DNA from: DATGLE01 sp035294325
Lineage (GTDB): Bacteria; Chloroflexota; Ktedonobacteria; Ktedonobacterales; Ktedonobacteraceae
DNA length: 22,941 bases
Direction of reading: 5' to 3'
Assembly: GCA_035294325.1 (NCBI GenBank)
Contig: DATGLE010000201.1
Span: forward strand, 1 to 22,941
The notes under the pieces are model-generated. The model saw nothing but the letters and a program-made list of their open reading frames with translations. It ran no database searches and was not told where the DNA came from. Within the stretch, counting starts at the first letter, position 1. Each line of letters begins with the position of its first letter. A program made the position numbers and the translations under genes. This document shows positions 1 to 6,556 of the stretch, one piece after another.

Positions 1-222
1 CTTTTCCGCAGGGAAGAAGGCCCCTGCTCACTCCAATTTCCGTTTTGCCCCAGCCGATACAGAACAAGCAATATAGCCAGGAAGTGTAGAGATCCGCAAC
101 TCCTCTGCCATCTCCAGGGTATCTATGATCTGGTCAAAGGAACTTTAAACTCAAAAGGTATCTGATGGATTCCGTTTACACAGAAGTGTAGGCATTAGCA
201 TGTTCTGAAAGGAAGCATACTC

Positions 223-843
223 ATGCGGAAACTCATTGTCAGCAATCTGATGTCATTGGATGGCTATTACGAAGGAAAGGAGAGAAATCTCGACGCGCTC
301 TTCGACTATTTCCACGAAGACTACCATGGGGACGAGCATTTCGACTACTATAATACTGAACGGCTGCGTGCCGCCGATACCTTGCTACTGAGTGGTCGCA
401 CATCCTTTTTAGGTAACAAGGCGTACTGGACGGGGGTGCCCGGTGATCCCAGGGCCACCGCGATCAGACGTGAATTTGCCGGGCTGATGGAGTCTATCGA
501 GAAAATCGTGGTTTCGAATACCATTACCAGCGAGGATTTAGCGCCCTGGGAGAAGACGACACGCATCATCAGAGGGACGAATGTATACCAGGAGATTGCC
601 GCTCTCAAACAGCAGCCGGGCAGAGACATCTTTATGTTTGCGAGCCGGATGCTCTGGAATGACCTGCTCCTTCATGATCTGGTCGATGAACTGCACCTCA
701 CGATCTTTCCGATAATTGCAGGCGAGGGCACATCACTGTTCACGGGCCGCCCGCCGGTGTCTCTCAAGCTCATCGCCACCCGCACCTGGCAAGGCTCTGG
801 CAATATCCTTGCTTGTTATCAAGTGGGTCGTATGAAGTCGTAA
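223..843 (+). CDS. Dihydrofolate reductase / RibD C-terminal family protein
   Basis: This 206-residue protein belongs to the RibD C-terminal (DHFR-like) family, NADPH-dependent cytoplasmic reductases related to the reductase half of riboflavin RibD. Visible signs are the N-terminal strand MRKLIVSNLMSLDGYY (the family's SLDG signature), a central TLLLSGRTSF strand-helix, and the C-terminal block DELHLTIFPIIAGEGTSLF, which is typical of the dinucleotide-binding half. The usual glycine before the nucleotide-binding serine appears here as FASRMLW (about residues 140-146). The length is normal for stand-alone members. The ATG at 223 follows AAAGGAAG a few bases upstream. No riboflavin genes are adjacent, so a riboflavin role is unlikely; such orphans usually have no known substrate. 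Family confidence is high, reaction confidence low. Confidence 0.85.
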   Translation: MRKLIVSNLMSLDGYYEGKERNLDALFDYFHEDYHGDEHFDYYNTERLRAADTLLLSGRTSFLGNKAYWTGVPGDPRATAIRREFAGLMESIEKIVVSNTITSEDLAPWEKTTRIIRGTNVYQEIAALKQQPGRDIFMFASRMLWNDLLLHDLVDELHLTIFPIIAGEGTSLFTGRPPVSLKLIATRTWQGSGNILACYQVGRMKS

Positions 844-906
844 ATCGAACGATCATTTTACCACTTCATTCTGCCTCTGACTCGATCATAAAAAGTCATC
901 AATTGC

Positions 907-935
907 TTGACATCGCCCATGCTATCGATTACGCT
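907..935 (+). promoter_or_regulatory. Candidate sigma-70 promoter for the methyltransferase
   Basis: A perfect -35 TTGACA at 907-912 is followed after 17 bases by TACGCT at 930-935, which matches the -10 consensus at only three of six positions. It lies about 57 bases before the ATG at 992. The good -35 and spacing support it; the poor -10 keeps confidence low. Confidence 0.35.
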
Positions 936-991
936 TGCATAGAAGTAAGACTATTTTTTGTTCCTGCCGCAGCAGAAGAAAGGATGCGTCT

Positions 992-1846
992 ATGCAGCGG
1001 TCTAACGAGCCACGCAATCGCTATGTCATCGATATTGAGAACGCAGCGGAAACCGCGCGCCTGATCGACCAGGACCATCTCTATACGCAGGCAATGGGCG
1101 GCCTCTTCCCCGAACAACCCGACCTCACCGATGTTGCACGCATCCTTGATGTGGGCTGTGGCCCCGGCGGGTGGACCAACGAGGTCGCCTTTCGTCATCC
1201 CGACATGGAGGTAATCGGGATCGACATTGACGAGACGACGATAAGGTATGCTCGCGCGCTGGCAAAGGTTCAGCAATTGAAGAACGTGCAGTTTGTATTG
1301 ATGGATGCAAAGAAATCCCTGGCCTTCGACGATGAATCTTTCGATCTGGTCAATGCGCGCTTTATCTTTGGCTTTATGGATAAGGAATCCTGGCCGGCGC
1401 TCTTGAAGGAATGCTACCGTATCCTGCGGCCCGGCGGGATTGTGCGCCTGACGGAGAACGAAACGGGGGTATCGAATAGCCTGGCGCTGCAACGTCTCTG
1501 GGGCTATCTTTGCCAGGTAATGGCTATGCAGGGGCGCACTTTCTCGGTTGACGGGCGCTCCACCGGCATCGTGCATATGTTTGACCGGCTGCTCCGCGAG
1601 GCAGGTTTTGAGCAGATAGCCGAGCGGCCATACATCCTCAAAGCCTCTTACGGCGCTCCCCTTCACATCAGCACGTGGAAGAATCTGGAGGCGATGTTCC
1701 CTCTGCTCAAGCCATTTATGATGCAGGCAAAGATTGTAGGGGAGGCGGAGTACGACGAACTCTATAACCAGATGCTCGCCGATCTGGCACGGGAGGATTT
1801 TCTGAGCATCAGCTTCGGGCTGACGGCCTGGGCAAAGAAGCCGTAA
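992..1846 (+). CDS. Class I SAM-dependent methyltransferase
   Basis: This is a 284-residue Rossmann-fold methyltransferase. Motif I is ILDVGCGPGG (residues 51-60). The acidic residue at the end of strand 2 is D78 in VIGIDID, which binds the SAM ribose. Motif II/III follows as FVLMDAKKSLAF and SFDLVNARFIFGF, and the post-motif ECYRILRPGGIVRLTENE is typical of small-molecule methyltransferases of the UbiE/Methyltransf_11 type. The reading frame is open from a TTG at 935, but the ATG at 992 is preferred because AGAAAGGA lies 7-8 bases before it. The C-terminal third (about 200-284) is helical and probably forms the substrate lid. The substrate cannot be told from sequence, and the neighbours (a RibD-like reductase upstream, a tRNA downstream) do not help. 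Confidence 0.85.
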   Translation: MQRSNEPRNRYVIDIENAAETARLIDQDHLYTQAMGGLFPEQPDLTDVARILDVGCGPGGWTNEVAFRHPDMEVIGIDIDETTIRYARALAKVQQLKNVQFVLMDAKKSLAFDDESFDLVNARFIFGFMDKESWPALLKECYRILRPGGIVRLTENETGVSNSLALQRLWGYLCQVMAMQGRTFSVDGRSTGIVHMFDRLLREAGFEQIAERPYILKASYGAPLHISTWKNLEAMFPLLKPFMMQAKIVGEAEYDELYNQMLADLAREDFLSISFGLTAWAKKP

Positions 1847-1856
1847 AATAAAAAAG

Positions 1857-1928
1857 AGCCGGTGGTCGGACTCGAACCGACGGCAGGTCGCTTACGAAGC
1901 GACTACTCTACCACTGAGTTACACCGGC
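1857..1928 (-). tRNA. tRNA-Thr (anticodon CGU)
   Basis: The minus strand folds into a complete 72-base cloverleaf. The acceptor stem is GCCGGTG/CACCGGC, the D arm ACTC-AGTGGTA-GAGT, the anticodon arm GTCGC-TTCGTAA-GCGAC, the variable loop 5 bases, and the T arm GTCGG-TTCGAGT-CCGAC. The anticodon CGT (complement of 1894-1896) reads ACG, threonine. G1-C72 and C2-G71 agree with known threonine identity elements. The discriminator is U (complement of 1857). CCA is not encoded, so a CCA-adding enzyme is required. A short T run (complement of 1851-1855) follows and may end transcription. It runs opposite to the flanking protein genes and has its own promoter. Confidence 0.96.
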
Positions 1929-1975
1929 CTGCACCCGCAAGGCTTACATCTTTGTTCGCCTTACGAGCAATGCAG

Positions 1976-2004
1976 ATTATAGCCTGAAAGCCTGGCCGTG
2001 TCAA
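1976..2004 (-). promoter_or_regulatory. Consensus sigma-70 promoter of tRNA-Thr
   Basis: Read on the minus strand, TTGACA (complement of 1999-2004) and TATAAT (complement of 1976-1981) are separated by exactly 17 bases. Both hexamers match consensus perfectly, the strongest promoter in the window. Transcription should begin near 1969, giving a 5' leader of about 40 bases before the tRNA. Confidence 0.88.
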
Positions 2005-2034
2005 GCACTTTTTTCACGCGGGAAAGGGATATTG

Positions 2035-2388
2035 ATGGTAGATTATGATTACCTGGAAGATTATCGAGATCCGCAGACCTACGATCTGCTAGAGGAGGGT
2101 TACGACGAGGATTATCCCCTGACCAGGCAGTGGGCGCGCTCGCTCGGCGGACCGCTGCTGGATCTGGCGTGTGGAACCGGAACGATGGCAATTCGCATGA
2201 CAAAGGCCGGCTATGAGGTGACGGGAGTGAATATCGTTCCAGAGATGATCGCGTGGGCGCGGCAGAAGGCGGCTTCGCAGGGTGTCTCGATTGAGTGGAT
2301 GGTGGCCGATGCGCGCTCGTTCAAGCACCAGAAGCAGTCCTCTTTCATTTACATGCTGGGAAGAGTATTCAGAGCGGAACTTTTATGA
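2035..2388 (+). pseudogene. Class I SAM methyltransferase, 3'-truncated (probable pseudogene)
   Basis: The 117-residue frame contains only the N-terminal half of a methyltransferase. The cap region is followed by motif I LLDLACGTGTMA (about 41-52), then TGVNIVPEMIAWARQKA and WMVADARSF. It ends shortly after SSFIYMLGRVFRAELL, which corresponds to the family's strand-4 segment (usually D-x-I-x-M-T-G-x-x-F-x-x-L-L-T). Relatives run to about 250 residues, so strands 5-7 are missing. The ribose-binding acidic residue that normally follows strand 2 is Asn (GVNIV), another sign of lost function. The ATG at 2035 has GGAAAGGG upstream, so it may still be translated. The downstream sequence 2389-2439 shows no continuation of the family in any frame that I can see. 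Truncation by deletion next to the RdgB gene is inferred. Confidence 0.65.
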
Positions 2389-2439
2389 TAATATATGGGA
2401 CAATGTTCCAGTTGTGTCTAGTTGGGAGACCTGTACCGC

Positions 2440-3078
2440 ATGCGTACCCTGTTGCTGGCAACCACGAATCGTCATAAGTTACAAGAGTATCGAGCTATTT
2501 TTTCCGATCTACCTTACAAGCTACTCTCGCTGAACGATATCCAGCTAGACATGGATGTGGAAGAGACAGGAACCACCTTTCAAGAGAATGCCGAACTGAA
2601 GGCCCTGGCCTACGCGCGTGCGTCCGGCATGCTCTCCCTCGCTGATGACTCCGGCCTGGAAATAGATAAACTTGGCGGCGCTCCCGGCGTGTATTCCGCC
2701 CGCTTCATCAGCCCGCAAACATCCTATGAGGAGCGCTTTCGGGTGATTTTAGAGCGGCTGCGAGGGGTGCCGGTGGAGCAGCGCACCGCTCGCTTCCGCT
2801 GCGTGATCACCCTGGCCGAACCCTGGGGATACCATCGCAGCGTGGAGGGAATCATCGAGGGAGTGATCGCCGAGGCTCCGCGCGGCAATAACGGCTTCGG
2901 CTACGATCCTATTTTTCTGGTGCCCGAACTGGGAAAGACGACCGCCGAGCTAGCGCCAGAGGAGAAGAATCGTATCAGCCACCGAGGACGCGCGGCGCGC
3001 CTTGCTCGCGCGCTGCTTGAAGACTGGCCTTCTCCCCTTCCCTTGCAAAATCAGGCGGGAGCCGGGAATGTGGAGTGA
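2440..3078 (+). CDS. rdgB: XTP/dITP (non-canonical purine NTP) pyrophosphatase, RdgB/HAM1 family
   Basis: This enzyme hydrolyses dITP, XTP and ITP to monophosphates plus pyrophosphate, keeping deaminated purines out of DNA and RNA; it acts as a cytoplasmic dimer. Family hallmarks in order (212 residues from the ATG at 2440) are LLLATTNRHK (4-13) with the T-x-x-N-x-x-K phosphate-binding motif, TFQENAELKA (46-55), SLADDSGLEID (66-76) with the catalytic acidic pair D69/D70, GGAPGVYSARF, GNNGFGYDPIF (149-159) and NRISHRGRA (177-185). Length is normal, with about 20 extra Pro/Gln/Ala-rich residues at the C terminus. The frame is open from a TTG at 2422, but the ATG at 2440 aligns with the conserved N terminus. 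GGGAG near 2424 is a weak ribosome site. An exonuclease gene follows 121 bases downstream. Confidence 0.95.
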   Translation: MRTLLLATTNRHKLQEYRAIFSDLPYKLLSLNDIQLDMDVEETGTTFQENAELKALAYARASGMLSLADDSGLEIDKLGGAPGVYSARFISPQTSYEERFRVILERLRGVPVEQRTARFRCVITLAEPWGYHRSVEGIIEGVIAEAPRGNNGFGYDPIFLVPELGKTTAELAPEEKNRISHRGRAARLARALLEDWPSPLPLQNQAGAGNVE

Positions 3079-3199
3079 GTTGCGCAGGCGAACCGGCTTC
3101 GTCATCCTCGCTTCCTGATGCCTGACGGAAGCCTGCTGAGTCCAGGGGAACGCTGTGACATCGTACAAGATAGAAGAGACATTGAGGAACGGGTAATAT

Positions 3200-6100
3200 A
3201 TGGCGAAAAAATCGGCCATTCGCGTAGCCCTTGATCTGGAAACCACAGGCTTACATGTAGAGCAGGACGCCATTCTTGAGGTTGCCGCCGTCAAATTTCA
3301 GGACAGCGAGGTTATCGACACCTTCGAGACCTTTGTGGCGCCGGGTCGTTCGATCCCCTACCGCGTGCAGCGGCTCACTGGTATCACACCCGATCTGCTG
3401 GCGGGCGCGCCTCCCTTCGATGCCGTTGTCAGGAGATTGCAAAGCTTTCTGGGCGATCACCCCATCGTCGGCCACAGCATCCCCTTCGACGCCGGCTTTC
3501 TAAGGCGCTGGGGACTGGCCCGCACAAATCCGCTCATCGATACGTTCGAACTGGCGACGGTGATGCTACCCTCGCTGAGCAGCTACAACCTGGGACAGGT
3601 TGCCGAGGCGCTGGGCCTGGCGGTGCCACATGACCGGCATCGCGCTATGGTAGATACGGTGCTGGCAATGGAGGTCTTCCTGGCGCTGCATCAACGCTTG
3701 CAGGCGGTTGATATTTCCCTTCTGCGCGACCTGGCGCATCTCGATGCCCCGCGCTCCTGGCCGCTGCTGCATTTCTTCCGGCAAGAGCTGCGCGAGCGGC
3801 AGGAGAGGGATGGTCTGCAAGGCGCCGGCTCCCTGGCACGCGGCAGCCTGGGAGACCGTTTCGCCGCGCAGCTTGGCATGGATCCCCGCGTTCTCTCTTT
3901 CGCCATAACGAAACGCAGCGAAGCCTCAGCGCCCCTCATCGAACGCGAGTCCAGTGCGGCGCCCGGCGCTATAGAGCGGATATACAGCGCCGTCGATGTC
4001 ATTCCTGAGAGCGCTGAACAGCCTGTTTCCAGGGGATACCAGGCCGCGCGCGCCGCCATCCACCAGGCAATGGAGCAGCGCGGGACGCTTTTGATAGAGG
4101 TAACTGTCGGGGGACATGATTACACGCCGGCGCTGCTTCCGGCCCTGGAATGGCTCGTCGCGGCGCCTCCAACGGAGAGCGGCGAGGCTCAGCGACTGGT
4201 CATCGCCTGCTCCAGCCGTGGCAGCGCGCGCTATCTCATAGAAACGGTCTTGCCGCGCCTGCTCGCATCCCTCAACAGCCCGCTGCCCGTCGCCTACCTG
4301 GCCGAACGGGATGGTTATCTCTGCACTCATCGCTGGTTCGGGGCCGCGCTCCGGCGTACCAGCGGCGAACTTACCGCCGAGCAGGCTCGCGGACTAGCCA
4401 AGCTCGGCCTGTGGGCGCAGCAGACGTTGACCGGTGAACGTGCCGAATTGACGCTGCTTTCTCAAGAACTGGCCGCCTGGGAGCGCATTTCCTCCGGCTT
4501 TGAACGGCTGCCGCTGAGCGATCCACGCTCCGGCACCGCCTACGAACGCTGCACCTACCGGCGCAAGGGCTACTGCTTCGTCAGCCTCGCGGAAGAACGC
4601 GTCAGGGCCGCCCGTATCGTGGTCACGACGCACGCCGGCCTCTTCGATGATCTATCACACCCGCACTCCCTGCTCGCCGGCATCCAGCAACGCCTGCTGC
4701 TCGACGCTGATCTCCTGGATGAAGAGAATACGCGCTGGAGCGGTTCCGAGCTTGACCAGGCCCGTCTGCTCAGATTGCTGGATACCGCCGGCGTCGAATT
4801 GCCCGATGGCCGCTTTCAGGGACTACTCGCGCTCGCCGCGCCTTCACTGCGCGAAGATGGACCGGGCGGCCTCTCAACAACGCCAACCATAGCGAAATCA
4901 GCCATCGACGCGCGTATGCAGCTCTGGTTCCAGACGCTGAGCCAGGCACGCAGCGCCGTAGAGAAGCTGTTTGCAGGCTTCGGCCATCTCCTCGAAGAGT
5001 CTCAACAGCAGAAAAACAACGGCAATGGCCGCAATAAGGGCAGAGGAGAGGGCGCGAGCCGCCCCCACTACGGGGCGCGCGGCGTCGAACGCGTTGACCA
5101 GCCCTTGCGTTTGAACGGGCAGGTGCGCCAGCTTGGAGCGTGGGCGGATACCGAGCACGCCTGGCAGCAGGCTGCGCAGCGCATACAGAATGTCGTCGAT
5201 CTGCTGCACGAAGCCGAAAGAATCATGCTTACGGCGCAGCGCGCCCGCCACCGCAGGGACCAGGCCGATGGGGAAGAGAGTTCGGTAGCGCTGGAGCTTA
5301 CTGCCCTGGCCCAACAACTGTCAGAGCAAAAGCAGCTCGGTCAGCAGGCACTCTCCCTTGAGGATCATGAAACCGTCTCCTGGCTGCGTATGCCGGCGCT
5401 GCCTCCTCCTTCCCATAACCCGGTGCAACATCGCTCCACAGAGGGCGCAGGCTCCGCCGCCCGCCCCCCTGAAAATACTCCCATCCTGTATTCGCAACTC
5501 GCGCAAACCTCCGCGCTGCTGAAACGGTCATTGCTGACGGGTAACGCATCTACGATCTTCGCCGGGTCAGCGCTCTCCGCCGATCACTCCTTCTCTTTCA
5601 TCCGCAGGCGCTTCGGCCTGGAAGCCGATCACTGCCCGGCCCTCTCCGTCGTCACCGAGCATCATGAGCAAACGCTGTTGTATGTGCCGAACGATATTCC
5701 AGAACCGAACGCTCCACAGTACCAGCGTTATCTGGATGAGGCGCTCATTAACCTGGCAACAATGCTGGAGGGGCAGTTGCTCGCGCTCTTCACCTCCCAT
5801 GCCGCTCTGCGCAGTTCTTACACAACTATCAAAGCCCTGCTGGAGATGCGCGGTATCCTCGTCCTGGGACAGGGTATCGATGGCTCGCCGCGCCAGCTCT
5901 GGCAGGTCTTTCAGCGCCAGGAGCGCGTCGTACTGCTGGGCACTGGCAGCTTCTGGGACGGCGTGGAAGATGCAGGTGGCTCACCCACCTGCCTGTTCAT
6001 CGCCCGCCTGCCCATGCCTGTGCTCAATGATCCCCCTGTCGCCGCGCGCGCGGAGCATTACTCCGATCAGTTGCACCAGTTCACCATACCGGTTGCGGCC

Positions 6101-6307
6101 ATGCGCATGCGCCGCGCCTGCAACCGCCTGCTCTGGAGCGATGCGAAGCGCAACGCCGTCGTGCTCTTTGACCGCCGCATTATCAGCAAAGAGTATGGCG
6201 CGGCGATCCTCAATAGCCTGCCCCGCTGTTCGCAGCGACAGAATGCGGTTTCGCACATGCCCGAAACGGTGCTGGATTGGCTCACTGCATCCGGCTCCTG
6301 GGAGTAA
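3200..6307 (+). CDS. DEDDh 3'-5' exonuclease fused to a DinG-like helicase region with degenerate ATPase motifs
   Basis: The protein has 1035 residues. Residues 1-170 form a DnaQ-type exonuclease with a complete catalytic set: D12 and E14 in ALDLETTG, D97 in GHSIPFDAGF, and H147 and D152 in HRAMVD. Residues 280-1030 follow the layout of Gram-positive-type DinG (XPD-like superfamily 2 helicase), including IVVTTHAGLFDDL (about 475), GILVLGQGIDGS, VVLLGTGSFWDGVEDAGG and DRRIISKEYGAAILNSLP. However, the Walker A region reads EVTVGGHDYTPALLPAL (300-316) where E-A-G-T-G-T-G-K-S/T is expected. The DEAH box is replaced by LLLDADLLDEE (499-509). Motif VI has R972, A973 and N975 for Q, G and G, and W979 for the second Arg. 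Only two cysteines (C451, C459) remain where iron-sulfur DinG proteins carry four. A low-complexity Asn/Gly/Arg stretch lies near 610-630. GAGGAA at 3184 precedes the ATG. Likely a nuclease with a structural helicase-derived body. Confidence 0.85.
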   Translation: MAKKSAIRVALDLETTGLHVEQDAILEVAAVKFQDSEVIDTFETFVAPGRSIPYRVQRLTGITPDLLAGAPPFDAVVRRLQSFLGDHPIVGHSIPFDAGFLRRWGLARTNPLIDTFELATVMLPSLSSYNLGQVAEALGLAVPHDRHRAMVDTVLAMEVFLALHQRLQAVDISLLRDLAHLDAPRSWPLLHFFRQELRERQERDGLQGAGSLARGSLGDRFAAQLGMDPRVLSFAITKRSEASAPLIERESSAAPGAIERIYSAVDVIPESAEQPVSRGYQAARAAIHQAMEQRGTLLIEVTVGGHDYTPALLPALEWLVAAPPTESGEAQRLVIACSSRGSARYLIETVLPRLLASLNSPLPVAYLAERDGYLCTHRWFGAALRRTSGELTAEQARGLAKLGLWAQQTLTGERAELTLLSQELAAWERISSGFERLPLSDPRSGTAYERCTYRRKGYCFVSLAEERVRAARIVVTTHAGLFDDLSHPHSLLAGIQQRLLLDADLLDEENTRWSGSELDQARLLRLLDTAGVELPDGRFQGLLALAAPSLREDGPGGLSTTPTIAKSAIDARMQLWFQTLSQARSAVEKLFAGFGHLLEESQQQKNNGNGRNKGRGEGASRPHYGARGVERVDQPLRLNGQVRQLGAWADTEHAWQQAAQRIQNVVDLLHEAERIMLTAQRARHRRDQADGEESSVALELTALAQQLSEQKQLGQQALSLEDHETVSWLRMPALPPPSHNPVQHRSTEGAGSAARPPENTPILYSQLAQTSALLKRSLLTGNASTIFAGSALSADHSFSFIRRRFGLEADHCPALSVVTEHHEQTLLYVPNDIPEPNAPQYQRYLDEALINLATMLEGQLLALFTSHAALRSSYTTIKALLEMRGILVLGQGIDGSPRQLWQVFQRQERVVLLGTGSFWDGVEDAGGSPTCLFIARLPMPVLNDPPVAARAEHYSDQLHQFTIPVAAMRMRRACNRLLWSDAKRNAVVLFDRRIISKEYGAAILNSLPRCSQRQNAVSHMPETVLDWLTASGSWE

Positions 6308-6389
6308 GCCATAGCGCCGATTGGCTCTTGACGCTACAATTTAAAAGATGCACCATTACCTCTAATAGCTAACCCGGTATACATGGTCT

Positions 6390-6497
6390 GGTGCGCCTGC
6401 GGCGCACCCTACAAAGAGGAGAGTCTGCGGGCTGAGCGCCTGCGGCGCCGCGCCCGCAAACTCTCCTCTTTGGCGAACCGCACAGCGGTGAGTCGCC
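6390..6497 (-). repeat. Three-hairpin palindromic element (copy A, reverse orientation)
   Basis: The 249-base gap 6308-6556 holds three adjacent hairpins. A perfect 8-bp stem with a TGC loop lies at 6390-6408 (GGTGCGCC/GGCGCACC). A 21-position stem lies at 6412-6432/6452-6472 with a single C-A mismatch (CAAAGAGGAGAGT outer part, TGCGGGC inner part). A nested hairpin lies at 6472-6497 (GGCGA/TCGCC enclosing ACCGC/GCGGT). The 13-base core GCGCCTGCGGCGC occurs twice, at 6393-6405 and inside the central loop at 6436-6448; its complement is the core of the copies at 12126 and 20435, hence the orientation. No T run follows, so it is not a classical terminator. Confidence 0.75.
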
Positions 6498-6556
6498 AGA
6501 ATTACTTGTACACGGCGTTTGTTAGTATACAGGCATAATGAAAGGAAAGCGCGAGC

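Noticed and set aside
1..170. Minus-strand reading of about 37 codons (FDQIIDTLEMAEELRIS...) upstream of the reductase
   Set aside because: It has no start codon before an upstream stop and matches nothing I recognise; it could be a gene remnant but cannot be supported.
175..201. Possible promoter TTTACA ... TAGCAT before the RibD-like gene
   Set aside because: The spacing is only 15 bases and the -10 is poor.
929..1666. 245-codon open frame on the minus strand opposite the methyltransferase
   Set aside because: It is fully antisense to a gene with clear SAM-binding motifs, shows no family motif of its own, and reflects high GC codon positions.
6505..6530. Possible promoter TTGTAC ... TATACA before the molybdopterin enzyme
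   Set aside because: The spacing of 14 bases is too short for sigma-70, and alternative pairings are no better.
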